DNA of 64,000 nt from positions 6,809,501-6,873,500 of the forward strand of contig OZ025207.1 of NCBI GenBank assembly GCA_964019055.1. Direction: 5' to 3'. A program made the translations under genes and the position numbers. Positions 1 through 10,800 of this stretch are shown in pieces (position 1 is the first letter of the stretch; each line of letters begins with the position of its first letter). The notes below the pieces were generated by a model. It searched no databases. It was not told the DNA's origin and saw nothing but the letters and a program-made list of their open reading frames with translations. The stretch is from Anthopleura xanthogrammica. Its lineage: Eukaryota; Cnidaria; Anthozoa; Actiniaria; Actiniidae.

Positions 1-3000
1 AAATGTGCTTTTAGCAGTGAAAACGTCGTGTTATCGGCAAAAGAAAATTCTCAGCCAAAAAAAAATGTTCAGCAAAAAACACCTTTTTTCACCAAAAATC
101 TCATTTTCTCACCAAAAACTTCATTTTATCAGCCAAAACGTCGTGTTTTCAGCCAATACGTTGTTTTCACCAGCAATAACGTCGTGTTTTTGGCAAAAAA
201 GTCATCCCATCAGCAAAAAACCTCATTGTTAGGGTTAAAATGACCTTTTTTCAGCCATAATGCTTTTTTCTCAGCAAAACACTCTTTTTCTCACCACAAA
301 TGTGCTGTTCGCGCCCAAAATGTGCTTTTAGCAGTGAAAACGTCGTGTTATCGGCAAAACAAAATTCTCAGCCAAAAAAAAATGTTCAGCCAAAAACACA
401 TTTTTTCACCAAAAATCTCATTTTCTCACCAAAAACTTCATTTTATCAGCCAAAACGTCGTGTTTTCAGCCAATACGTTGTTTTCACCAGCAATAACGTC
501 GTGTTTTTGGCAAAAAAGTCATCCCATCAGCAAAAAACCTCATTGTTAGGGTTAAAATGACCTTTTTTCAGCAAAAATGCTTTTTTCTCAGCAAAACACT
601 CTTTTTCTCACCACAAATGTGCTGTTCGCGCCCAAAATGTGCTTTTAGCAGTGAAAACGTCGTGTTATCGGCAAAAGAAAATTCTCAGCCAAAAAAAAAT
701 GTTCAGCCAAAAACACCTTTTTTCACCAAAAATCTCATTTTCTCACCAAAAACTTCATTTTATCAGCCAAAACGTCGTGTTTTCAGCCAATACGTTGTTT
801 TCACCAGCAATAACGTCGTGTTTTTGGCAAAAAAGTCATCCCATCAGCAAAAAACCTCATTGTTAGGGTTAAAATGACCTTTTTTCAGCCAAAATGCTTT
901 TTTCTCAGCAAAACACTCTTTTTCTCACCACAAATGTGCTGTTCGCGCCCAAAATGTGCTTTTAGCAGTGAAAACGTCGTGTTATCGGCAAAACAAAATT
1001 CTCAGCCAAAAAAAAATGTTTAGCCAAAAACACCTTTTTTCACCAAAAATCTCATTTTCTCACCAAAAACTTCATTTTATCAGCCAAAACGTCGTGTTTT
1101 CAGCCAATACGTTGTTTTCACCAGCAATAACGTCGTGTTTTTGGCAAAAAAGTCATCCCATCAGCAAAAAACCTCATTGTTAGGGTTAAAATGACCTTTT
1201 TTCAGCAAAAATGCTTTTTTCTCAGCAAAACACTCTTTTTCTCACCACAAATGTGCTGTTCGCGCCCAAAATGTGCTTTTAGCAGTGAAAACGTCGTGTT
1301 ATCGGCAAAAGAAAATTCTCAGCCAAAAAAAAATGTTCAGCAAAAAACACCTTTTTTCACGAAAAATCTCATTTTCTCACCAAAAACTTCATTTTATCAA
1401 CCAAAACGTCGTGTTTTCAGCCAATACGTTGTTTTCACCAGCAATAACGTCGTGTTTTTGGCAAAAAAGTCATCCCATCAGCAAAAAACCTCATTGTTAG
1501 GGTTAAAATGACCTTTTTTCAGCAAAAATGCTTTTTTTCTCAGCAAAACACTCTTTTTCTCACCACAAATGTGCTGTTCGCGCCCAAAATGTGCTTTTAG
1601 CAGTGAAAACGTCGTGTTATCGGCAAAAGAAAATTCTCAGCCAAAAAAAAATGTTCAGCCAAAAACACATTTTTTCACCAAAAATCTCATTTTCTCACCA
1701 AAAACTTCATTTTATCAGCCAAAACGTCGTGTTTTCAGCCAATACGTTGTTTGCACCAGCAATAACGTCGTGTTTTTGGCAAAAAAGTCATCCCATCAGC
1801 AAAAAACCTCATTGTTAGGGTTAAAATGACCTTTTTTCAGCCATAATGCTTTTTTTCTCAGCAAAACACTCTTTTTCTCACCACAAATGTGCTGTTCGCG
1901 CCCAAAATGTGCTTTTAGCAGTGAAAACGTCGTGTTATCGGCAAAACAAAATTCTCAGCCAAAAAAAAATGTTCAGCCAAAAACACATTTTTTCACCAAA
2001 AATCTCATTTTCTCACCAAAAACTTCATTTTATCAGCCAAAACGTCGTGTTTTCAGCCAATACGTTGTTTTCACCAGCAATAACGTCGTGTTTTTGGCAA
2101 AAAAGTCATCCCATCAGCAAAAAACCTCATTGTTAGGGTTAAAATGACCTTTTTTCAGCCAAAATGCTTTTTTCTCAGCAAAACACTCTTTTTCTCACCA
2201 CAAATGTGCTGTTCGCGCCCAAAATGTGCTTTTAGCAGTGAAAACGTCGTGTTATCGGCAAAACAAAATTCTCAGCCAAAAAAAAATGTTCAGCCAAAAA
2301 CACATTTTTTCACCAAAAATCTCATTTTCTCACCAAAAACTTCATTTTATCAGCCAAAACGTCGTGTTTTCAGCCAATACGTTGTTTTCACCAGCAATAA
2401 CGTCGTGTTTTTGGCAAAAAAGTCATCCCATCAGCAAAAAACCTCATTGTTAGGGTTAAAATGACCTTTTTTCAGCCAAAATGCTTTTTTCTCAGCAAAA
2501 CACTCTTTTTCTCACCACAAATGTGCTGTTCGCGCCCAAAATGTGCTTTTAGCAGTGAAAACGTCGTGTTATCGGCAAAAGAAAATTCTCAGCCAAAAAA
2601 AAATGTTCAGCAAAAAACACATTTTTTCACCAAAAATCTCATTTTCTCACCAAAAACTTCATTTTATCAGCCAAAACGTCGTGTTTTCAGCCAATACGTT
2701 GTTTTCACCAGCAATAACGTCGTGTTTTTGGCAAAAAAGTCATCCCATCAGCAAAAAACCTCATTGTTAGGGTTAAAATGACCTTTTTTCAGCCAAAATG
2801 CTTTTTTCTCAGCAAAACACTCTTTTTCTCACCACAAATGTGCTGTTCGCGCCCAAAATGTGCTTTTAGCAGTGAAAACGTCGTGTTATCGGCAAAACAA
2901 AATTCTCAGCCAAAAAAAAATGTTCAGCCAAAAACACATTTTTTCACCAAAAATCTCATTTTCTCACCAAAAACTTCATTTTATCAGCCAAAACGTCGTG

Positions 3001-3663
3001 TTTTCAGCCAATACGTTGTTTTCACCAGCAATAACGTCGTGTTTTTGGCAAAAAAGTCATCCCATCAGCAAAAAACCTCATTGTTAGGGTTAAAATGACC
3101 TTTTTTCAGCCAAAATGCTTTTTTCTCAGCAAAACACTCTTTTTCTCACCACAAATGTGCTGTTCGCGCCCAAAATGTGCTTTTAGCAGTGAAAACGTCG
3201 TGTTATCGGCAAAACAAAATTCTCAGCCAAAAAAAAATGTTCAGCCAAAAACACATTTTTTCACCAAAAATCTCATTTTCTCACCAAAAACTTCATTTTA
3301 TCAGCCAAAACGTCGTGTTTTCAGCCAATACGTTGTTTTCACCAGCAATAACGTCGTGTTTTTGGCAAAAAAGTCATCCCATCAGCAAAAAACCTCATTG
3401 TTAGGGTTAAAATGACCTTTTTTCAGCAAAAATGCTTTTTTCTCAGCAAAACACTCTTTTTCTCACCACAAATGTGCTGTTCGCGCCCAAAATGTGCTTT
3501 TAGCAGTGAAAACGTCGTGTTATCGGCAAAAGAAAATTCTCAGCCAAAAAAAAATGTTCAGCCAAAAACACCTTTTTTCACCAAAAATCTCATTTTCTCA
3601 CCAAAAACTTCATTTTATCAGCCAAAACGTCGTGTTTTCAGCCAATACGTTGTTTTCACCAGC
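1..3663 (+). repeat. Left segment of the 317-bp satellite array
   Basis: Head-to-tail monomers that continue the array right of the LINE. Using the ATG of the recurrent ATGACC as a phase marker, monomers start at 240, 557, 874, 1191, 1508, 1826, 2144, 2461, 2778, 3095 and 3412. All are 317 bp apart except the two beginning at 1508 and 1826, which are 318 bp. The window opens inside a monomer, and the monomer at 3412 is cut off at 3663 by the LINE. Many copies here carry two private variants: CACATTTTTT in place of CACCTTTTTT, and GGCAAAACAAAA in place of GGCAAAAGAAAA. The monomers at 240 and 1826 are preceded by or include CAGCCATAATG. These variants make this edge more heterogeneous than the centre. 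No gene is visible. Confidence 0.98.
1508..2143 (+). repeat. Two adjacent 318-bp satellite monomers
   Basis: Both monomers are one base longer than standard because the T-run after ATGC has seven Ts before CTCAGC where the standard monomer has six. The same extra T occurs in the monomers at 15240, 18728, 19364-21270, alternate monomers to 23175, and those at 25078, 27298, 52659 and 56148. It is either one old length allele spread by exchange or recurrent slippage in the homopolymer. Confidence 0.9.
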
Positions 3664-4184
3664 TTTGCTACGCTACGATGGTTTGGTCGCCGCACCAGGT
3701 CGCGCTGAAGGCTAAAATCGAGCGCGTCCAAAGGCGGGCAACTAGATGGATTCTTAGGACAAAATTAGGTGACACCACCTATAAAGAACGCATGCAACTT
3801 CTCCATCTGCTTCCCTTGTGCTACGACAGGGAAGTCAAATACTTAATATTCTACTATAAAGCTCTTTATGGACACATTGACTTTAACATTCGTGACTTTG
3901 TCGCCTTTAGTACGCATAGTAATATACGTAACTGTAGTAATCCTAGCTTAATGCTCAAGGTTCCTTTCTGTAACTCTAATACTTTTCAGGCCTCATATTT
4001 TAATCGCATTGTTAAACTTTGGAATCCCATTTGTAAATCTTCTCCTTCCACATGTTTTTCTAGTATTGCTACCTTCAAAAATCACGTTTTAGTACGCTAT
4101 TTTAATTTACTTGATTCTGTTTTTGATATTGACAGGTCTTGTACCTGGTCTGCATTTCGAGAATGTCCCTGTCATAGAGGTTAA
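3664..4184 (+). pseudogene. C-terminal fragment of LINE reverse transcriptase polyprotein (5'-truncated)
   Basis: The open frame runs from the insertion junction to TAA at 4182-4184 without a stop or frameshift. The first ATG (3678) is internal and not a true start: the frame upstream of it reads Cys-Tyr-Ala-Thr, giving CYATMVWSPH, which matches the CYAS.VWSPH-like stretch found after the polymerase core in many LINE proteins. Numbering from that Met, ERVQRRATRWIL is at 15-26, YKERMQLLHLLPL at 35-47, REVKYLIFYYKALYG at 51-65 and SYFNRIVKLWN at 106-116, all familiar landmarks of the C-terminal part of Jockey/CR1-type polyproteins. The last 14 residues are Cys/Trp-rich (CTWSAFRECPCHRG), so the natural C terminus is probably present. 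The catalytic YxDD motif, fingers/palm and endonuclease lie upstream and were lost. The intact frame suggests a fairly young insertion. Family membership is confident; the exact clade is not. Confidence 0.88.
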
Positions 4185-4301
4185 CCCCATAAAGTACACT
4201 AGTTTTATCTTAATGAACTTATTTTTCCATTCTTATTTTTTATATTTACGTACAATGTTATATTTTTGCATATATTTTTACGTTTAATTATTTCAAAATT
4301 T

Positions 4302-4323
4302 CATGAGGTGGTCACCTCGCATG
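4302..4323 (+). promoter_or_regulatory. Hairpin in the LINE 3' UTR
   Basis: GAGGTG (4305-4310) and CACCTC (4313-4318) are perfect reverse complements separated by GT. In practice this is a 5-bp stem with a GGTC tetraloop or a 6-bp stem with a strained loop. CAT (4302-4304) and ATG (4321-4323) extend the pairing across a two-base GC bulge. It is the strongest short inverted repeat I see in the 3' UTR and a candidate recognition element for the reverse transcriptase. The structure is read from sequence; the function is inference. Confidence 0.5.
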
Positions 4324-4402
4324 GGTCTCGTGTCCCGTTCGTGACTCTCCTTTTAGGGTAACTACTAGTTATTTTATTTAACACATTGTTATATTAGTTC
4401 CC

Positions 4403-4408
4403 AATAAA
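4403..4408 (+). promoter_or_regulatory. Polyadenylation signal AATAAA of the LINE
   Basis: A canonical AATAAA lies six bases (GCTGTT) before the poly(A) tract begins. That spacing is shorter than the usual 10-30 bases for host cleavage. It suggests that the last few UTR bases may have been trimmed during integration, or that the tail is intrinsic to the element. Confidence 0.7.
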
Positions 4409-4414
4409 GCTGTT

Positions 4415-4440
4415 AAAAAAAAAAAAAAAAAAAAAAAAAA
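4415..4440 (+). other. Poly(A) tail of the LINE, fused to a satellite A-tract
   Basis: There are 26 uninterrupted As followed directly by the satellite sequence CCTCATTG. In an intact monomer CCTCATTG is preceded by GC and six As, so up to six of these As may be target DNA. An intact, unmutated tail indicates a recent insertion. Confidence 0.85.
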
Positions 4441-5412
4441 CCTCATTGTTAGGGTTAAAATGACCTTTTTTCAGCAAAAATGCTTTTTTCTCAGCAAAAC
4501 ACTCTTTTTCTCACCACAAATGTGCTGTTCGCGCCCAAAATGTGCTTTTAGCAGTGAAAACGTCGTGTTATCGGCAAAAGAAAATTCTCAGCCAAAAAAA
4601 AATGTTCAGCAAAAAACACCTTTTTTCACCAAAAATCTCATTTTCTCACCAAAAACTTCATTTTATCAGCCAAAACGTCGTGTTTTCAGCCAATACGTTG
4701 TTTTCACCAGCAATAACGTCGTGTTTTTGGCAAAAAAAGTCATCCCATCAGCAAAAAACCTCATTGTTAGGGTTAAAATGACCTTTTTTCAGCAAAAATG
4801 CTTTTTTCTCAGCAAAACACTCTTTTTCTCACCACAAATGTGCTGTTCGCGCCCAAAATGTGCTTTTAGCAGTGAAAACGTCGTGTTATCGGCAAAAGAA
4901 AATTCTCAGCCAAAAAAAAATGTTCAGCAAAAAACACCTTTTTTCACCAAAAATCTCATTTTCTCACCAAAAACTTCATTTTATCAGCCAAAACGTCGTG
5001 TTTTCAGCCAATACGTTGTTTTCACCAGCAATAACGTCGTGTTTTTGGCAAAAAAAGTCATCCCATCAGCAAAAAACCTCATTGTTAGGGTTAAAATGAC
5101 CTTTTTTCAGCAAAAATGCTTTTTTCTCAGCAAAACACTCTTTTTCTCACCACAAATGTGCTGTTCGCGCCCAAAATTTGCTTTTAGCAGTGAAAACGTC
5201 GTGTTATCGGCAAAACAAAATTCTCAGCCAAAAAAAAATGTTCAGCAAAAAACACCTTTTTTCACCAAAAATCTCATTTTCTCACCAAAAACTTCATTTT
5301 ATCAGCCAAAACGTCGTGTTTTCAGCCAATACGTTGTTTTCACCAGCAATAACGTCGTGTTTTTGGCAAAAAAGTCATCCCATCAGCAAAAAACCTCATT
5401 GTTAGGGTTAAA

Positions 5413-7948
5413 ATGACCTTTTTTCAGCCAAAATGCTTTTTTCTCAGCAAAACACTCTTTTTCTCACCACAAATGTGCTGTTCGCGCCCAAAATGTGCTT
5501 TTAGCAGTGAAAACGTCGTGTTATCGGCAAAACAAAATTCTCAGCCAAAAAAAAATGTTCAGCAAAAAACACCTTTTTTCACCAAAAATCTCATTTTCTC
5601 ACCAAAAACTTCATTTTATCAGCCAAAACGTCGTGTTTTCAGCCAATACGTTGTTTTCACCAGCAATAACGTCGTGTTTTTGGCAAAAAAGTCATCCCAT
5701 CAGCAAAAAACCTCATTGTTAGGGTTAAAATGACCTTTTTTCAGCAAAAATGCTTTTTTCTCAGCAAAACACTCTTTTTCTCACCACAAATGTGCTGTTC
5801 GCGCCCAAAATGTGCTTTTAGCAGTGAAAACGTCGTGTTATCGGCAAAAGAAAATTCTCAGCCAAAAAAAAATGTTCAGCAAAAAACACCTTTTTTCACC
5901 AAAAATCTCATTTTCTCAGCAAAAACTTCATTTTATCAGCCAAAACGTCGTGTTTTCAGCCAATACGTTGTTTTCACCAGCAATAACGTCGTGTTTTTGG
6001 CAAAAAAGTCATCCCATCAGCAAAAAATCTCATTGTTAGGGTTAAAATGACCTTTTTTCAGCAAAAATGCTTTTTTCTCAGCAAAACACTCTTTTTCTCA
6101 CCACAAATGTGCTGTTCGCGCCCAAAATGTGCTTTTAGCAGTGAAAACGTCGTGTTTTCGGCAAAAGAAAATTCTCAGCCAAAAAAAAATGTTCAGCAAA
6201 AAACACCTTTTTTCACCAAAAATCTCATTTTCTCACCAAAAACTTCATTTTATCAGCCAAAACGTCGTGTTTTCGGCCAATACGTTGTTTTCACCAGCAA
6301 TAACGTCGTGTTTTTGGCAAAAAAGTCATCCCATCAGCAAAAAACCTCATTGTTAGGGTTAAAATGACCTTTTTTCAGCAAAAATGCTTTTTTCTCAGCA
6401 AAACACTCTTTTTCTCACCACAAATGTGCTGTTCGCGCCCAAAATGTGCTTTTAGCAGTGAAAACGTCGTGTTATCGGCAAAAGAAAATTCTCAGCCAAA
6501 AAAAAATGTTCAGCAAAAAACACCTTTTTTCACCAAAAATCTCATTTTCTCACCAAAAACTTCATTTTATCAGCCAAAACGTCGTGTTTTCAGCCAATAC
6601 GTTGTTTTCACCAGCAATAACGTCGTGTTTTTGGCAAAAAAGTCATCCCATCAGCAAAAAACCTCATTGTTAGGGTTAAAATGACCTTTTTTCAGCCAAA
6701 ATGCTTTTTTCTCAGCAAAACACTCTTTTTCTCACCACAAATGTGCTGTTCGCGCCCAAAATGTGCTTTTAGCAGTGAAAACGTCGTGTTATCGGCAAAA
6801 CAAAATTCTCAGCCAAAAAAAAATGTTCAGCAAAAAACACCTTTTTTCACCAAAAATCTCATTTTCTCACCAAAAACTTCATTTTATCAGCCAAAACGTC
6901 GTGTTTTCAGCCAATACGTTGTTTTCACCAGCAATAACGTCGTGTTTTTGGCAAAAAAGTCATCCCATCAGCAAAAAACCTCATTGTTAGGGTTAAAATG
7001 ACCTTTTTTCAGCAAAAATGCTTTTTTCTCAGCAAAACACTCTTTTTCTCACCACAAATGTGCTGTTCGCGCCCAAAATGTGCTTTTAGCAGTGAAAACG
7101 TCGTGTTATCGGCAAAAGAAAATTCTCAGCCAAAAAAAAATGTTCAGCAAAAAACACCTTTTTTCACCAAAAATCTCATTTTCTCAGCAAAAACTTCATT
7201 TTATCAGCCAAAACGTCGTGTTTTCAGCCAATACGTTGTTTTCACCAGCAATAACGTCGTGTTTTTGGCAAAAAAGTCATCCCATCAGCAAAAAATCTCA
7301 TTGTTAGGGTTAAAATGACCTTTTTTCAGCAAAAATGCTTTTTTCTCAGCAAAACACTCTTTTTCTCACCACAAATGTGCTGTTCGCGCCCAAAATGTGC
7401 TTTTAGCAGTGAAAACGTCGTGTTTTCGGCAAAAGAAAATTCTCAGCCAAAAAAAAATGTTCAGCAAAAAACACCTTTTTTCACCAAAAATCTCATTTTC
7501 TCACCAAAAACTTCATTTTATCAGCCAAAACGTCGTGTTTTCGGCCAATACGTTGTTTTCACCAGCAATAACGTCGTGTTTTTGGCAAAAAAGTCATCCC
7601 ATCAGCAAAAAACCTCATTGTTAGGGTTAAAATGACCTTTTTTCAGCAAAAATGCTTTTTTCTCAGCAAAACACTCTTTTTCTCACCACAAATGTGCTGT
7701 TCGCGCCCAAAATGTGCTTTTAGCAGTGAAAACGTCGTGTTATCGGCAAAAGAAAATTCTCAGCCAAAAAAAAATGTTCAGCAAAAAACACCTTTTTTCA
7801 CCAAAAATCTCATTTTCTCACCAAAAACTTCATTTTATCAGCCAAAACGTCGTGTTTTCAGCCAATACGTTGTTTTCACCAGCAATAACGTCGTGTTTTT
7901 GGCAAAAAAGTCATCCCATCAGCAAAAAACCTCATTGTTAGGGTTAAA
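5413..7948 (+). repeat. Tandem duplication of a 4-monomer block (period 1268 bp)
   Basis: Monomers 5413, 5730, 6047 and 6364 are repeated in order as 6681, 6998, 7315 and 7632. Diagnostic bases shared at exactly +1268 are the CAGCCAAAATG/GGCAAAACAAAA pair (5413 and 6681), G at 5919 and 7187, T at 6028 and 7296, T at 6157 and 7425, and G at 6275 and 7543. Neighbouring monomers lack this order. The block is a local higher-order repeat with two copies, consistent with unequal crossover. Confidence 0.9.
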
Positions 7949-8265
7949 ATGACCTTTTTTCAGCAAAAATGCTTTTTTCTCAGCAAAACACTCTTTTTCT
8001 CACCACAAATGTGCTGTTCGCGCCCAAAATGTGCTTTTAGCAGTGAAAACGTCGTGTTATCGGCAAAAGAAAATTCTCAGCCAAAAAAAAATGTTCAGCA
8101 AAAAACACCTTTTTTCACCAAAAATCTCATTTTCTCACCAAAAACTTCATTTTATCAGCCAAAACGTCGTGTTTTCAGCCAATACGTTGTTTTCACCAGC
8201 AATAACGTCGTGTTTTTGGCAAAAAAGTCATCCCATCAGCAAAAAACCTCATTGTTAGGGTTAAA

Positions 8266-8581
8266 ATGACCTTTTTTCAGCAAAAATGCTTTTTTCTCAG
8301 CAAAACACTCTTTTTCTCACCACAAATGTGCTGTTCGCGCCCTAAATGTGCTTTTAGCAGTGAAAACGTCGTGTTATCGGCAAAAGAAAATTCTCAGCCA
8401 AAAAAAAATGTTCAGCAAAAAACACCTTTTTTCACCAAAAATCTCATTTTCTCACCAAAAACTTCATTTTATCAGCCAAAACGTCGTGTTTTCAGCCAAT
8501 ACGTTGTTTTCACCAGCAATAACGTCGTGTTTTTGGAAAAAAGTCATCCCATCAGCAAAAAACCTCATTGTTAGGGTTAAA
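8266..8581 (+). repeat. 316-bp satellite monomer with single-base deletion
   Basis: The C of TTTTTGGCAAAAAAG is lost here, leaving TTGGAAAAAAG. This is one of only three 316-bp monomers in the window and the only one with this deletion. It also has CCTAAATGTG in place of CCAAAATGTG near 8343, a change repeated in the monomer at 14605. Confidence 0.85.
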
Positions 8582-9215
8582 ATGACCTTTTTTCAGCAAA
8601 AATGCTTTTTTCTCAGCAAAACACTCTTTTTCTCACCACAAATGTGCTGTTCGCGCCCAAAATGTGCTTTTAGCAGTGAAAACGTCGTGTTATCGGCAAA
8701 AGAAAATTCTCAGCCAAAAAAAAATGTTCAGCAAAAAACACCTTTTTTCACCAAAAATTTCATTTTCTCACCAAAAACTTCATTTTATCAGCCAAAACGT
8801 CGTGTTTTCAGCCAATACGTTGTTTTCACCAGCAATAACGTCGTGTTTTTGGCAAAAAAGTCATCCCATCAGCAAAAAATCTCATTGTTAGGGTTAAAAT
8901 GACCTTTTTTCAGCAAAAATGCTTTTTTCTCAGCAAAACACTCTTTTTCTCACCACAAATGTGCTGTTCGCGCCCAAAATGTGCTTTTAGCAGTGAAAAC
9001 GTCGTGTTATCGGCAAAAGAAAATTCTCAGCCAAAAAAAAATGTTCAGCAAAAAACACCTTTTTTCACCAAAAATCTCATTTTCTCACCAAAAACTTCAT
9101 TTTATCAGCCAAAACGTCGTGTTTTCAGCCAATACGTTGTTTTCACCAGCAATAACGTCGTGTTTTTGGCAAAAAAGTCATCCCATCAGCAAAAAACCTC
9201 ATTGTTAGGGTTAAA

Positions 9216-10483
9216 ATGACCTTTTTTCAGCAAAAATGCTTTTTTCTCAGCAAAACACTCTTTTTCTCACCACAAATGTGCTGTTCAGGCCCAAAATGTG
9301 CTTTTAGCAGTGAAAACGTCGTGTTATCGGCAAAAGAAAATTCTCAGCCAAAAAAAAATGTTCAGCAAAAAACACCTTTTTTCACCAAAAATCTCATTTT
9401 CTCACCAAAAACTTCATTTTATCAGCCAAAACGTCGTGTTTTCAGCCAATACGTTGTTTTCACCAGCAATAACGTCGTGTTTTTGGCAAAAAAGTCATCC
9501 CATCAGCAAAAAACCTCATTGTTAGGGTTAAAATGACCTTTTTTCAGCAAAAATGCTTTTTTCTCAGCAAAACACTCTTTTTCTCACCACAAATGTGCTG
9601 TTCGCGCCCAAAATGTGCTTTTAGCAGTGAAAACGTCGTGTTATCGGCAAAAGAAAATTCTCAGCCAAAAAAAAATGTTCAGCAAAAAACACCTTTTTTC
9701 ACCAAAAATCTCATTTTCTCACCAAAAACTTCATTTTATCAGCCAGAACGTCGTGTTTTCAGCCAATACGTTGTTTTCACCAGCAATAACGTCGTGTTTT
9801 TGGCAAAAAAGTCATCCCATCAGCAAAAAACCTCATTGTTAGGGTTAAAATGACCTTTTTTCAGCAAAAATGCTTTTTTCTCAGCAAAACACTCGTTTTC
9901 TCACCACAAATGTGCTGTTCGCGCCCAAAATGTGCTTTTAGCAGTGAAAACGTCGTGTTATCGGCAAAAGAAAATTCTCAGCCAAAAAAAAATGTTCAGC
10001 AAAAAACACCTTTTTTCACCAAAAATCTCATTTTCTCACCAAAAACTTCATTTTATCAGCCAAAACGTCGTGTTTTCAGCCAATACGTTGTTTTCACCAG
10101 CAATAACGTCGTGTTTTTGGCAAAAAAGTCATCCCATCAGCAAAAAACCTCATTGTTAGGGTTAAAATGACCTTTTTTCAGCAAAAATGCTTTTTTCTCA
10201 GCAAAACACTCTTTTTCTCACCACAAATCTGCTGTTCAGGCCCAAAATGTGCTTTTAGCAGTGAAAACGTCGTGTTATCGGCAAAAGAAAATTCTCAGCC
10301 AAAAAAAAATGTTCAGCAAAAAACACCTTTTTTCACCAAAAATCTCATTTTCTCACCAAAAACTTCATTTTATCAGCCAAAACGTCGTGTTTTCAGCCAA
10401 TACGTTGTTTTCACCAGCAATAACGTCGTGTTTTTGGCAAAAAAGTCATCCCATCAGCAAAAAACCTCATTGTTAGGGTTAAA
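9216..10483 (+). repeat. Monomers sharing TTCAGGCCC at three-unit spacing
   Basis: The two-base change GC to AG within TTCGCGCCC occurs at 9287-9288 and again at 10238-10239, exactly 951 bp (three monomers) apart. The intervening monomers at 9533 and 9850 have the standard motif. A double substitution is unlikely to arise twice, so the two copies are related by exchange or segmental duplication. Confidence 0.75.
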
Positions 10484-10800
10484 ATGACCTTTTTTCAGCA
10501 AAAATGCTTTTTTCTCAGCAAAACACTCTTTTTCTCACCACAAATGTGCTGTTCGCGCCCAAAATGTGCTTTTAGCAGTGAAAACGTCGTGTTATCGGCA
10601 AAAGAAAATTCTCAGCCAAAAAAAAATGTTCAGCAAAAAACACCTTTTTTCACCAAAAATCTCATTTTCTCACCAAAAACTTCATTTTATCAGCCAAAAC
10701 GTCGTGTTTTCAGCCAATACGTTGTTTTCACCAGCAATAACGTCGTGTTTTTGGCAAAAAAGTCATCCCATCAGCAAAAAACCTCATTGTTAGGGTTAAA

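Larger units (their letters stand above)
4185..4414 (+). other. 3' UTR of the truncated LINE
   Basis: This non-coding stretch lies between the TAA stop and the poly(A) tail. It is AT-rich (repeated TTATTTTT and TATATTTTT-like runs), apart from a more GC-rich island at about 4302-4345 that contains a hairpin. LINE 3' UTRs commonly hold the RNA structure that their reverse transcriptase recognises; that role here is inferred. No similarity to the satellite monomer is visible. Confidence 0.8.
3664..4440 (+). mobile_element. 5'-truncated non-LTR (LINE-type) retrotransposon inserted in the satellite
   Basis: This is the only non-satellite sequence in the window, 777 bp including the tail. In order it holds the C-terminal end of a reverse-transcriptase polyprotein, a 3' UTR of about 230 bp, an AATAAA signal and 26 As. 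Severe 5' truncation plus a poly(A) tail is the usual product of target-primed reverse transcription. The satellite stops after CACCAGC at 3663 and resumes at CCTCATTG at 4441. Measured against the 317-bp phase, 46 bp of the target monomer are missing, or 40 bp if six of the tail As belong to the satellite. No target-site duplication is present. The element lies in the same orientation as the satellite strand shown. It cannot move by itself because the endonuclease and catalytic reverse-transcriptase regions are absent. The clade is uncertain; Jockey/CR1-like is my best guess. Confidence 0.92.

Noticed and set aside
557..877. A 106-codon open frame beginning ATGACC, recurring in nearly every monomer, with an overlapping 75-codon frame
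   Set aside because: The monomer length is not a multiple of three, two frames are open at once, and the translations are low-complexity products of the 20-bp subunit. Indels and substitutions show no sign of preserving a frame. These are satellite artefacts, not genes.
3678..3680. ATG at 3678 as the start of a complete 168-codon gene
   Set aside because: The frame is open upstream to the insertion junction and the upstream residues match the expected LINE protein, so the ATG is an internal methionine of a truncated protein.
3664..4440. Target-site duplication flanking the LINE
   Set aside because: The bases before 3664 and after 4440 come from different positions of the monomer, with 40-46 bp missing between them, so there is no direct repeat from insertion.
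4460..5416. A 318-codon open frame spanning three monomers, and similar long frames at 18789-19367, 52025-52651 and 61853-62491
   Set aside because: They arise where one-base gains make monomers 318 bp and keep the frame, or where a substitution removes a stop (ATGACC to ATGGCC at 52342). No coding signal beyond the repeat is present.
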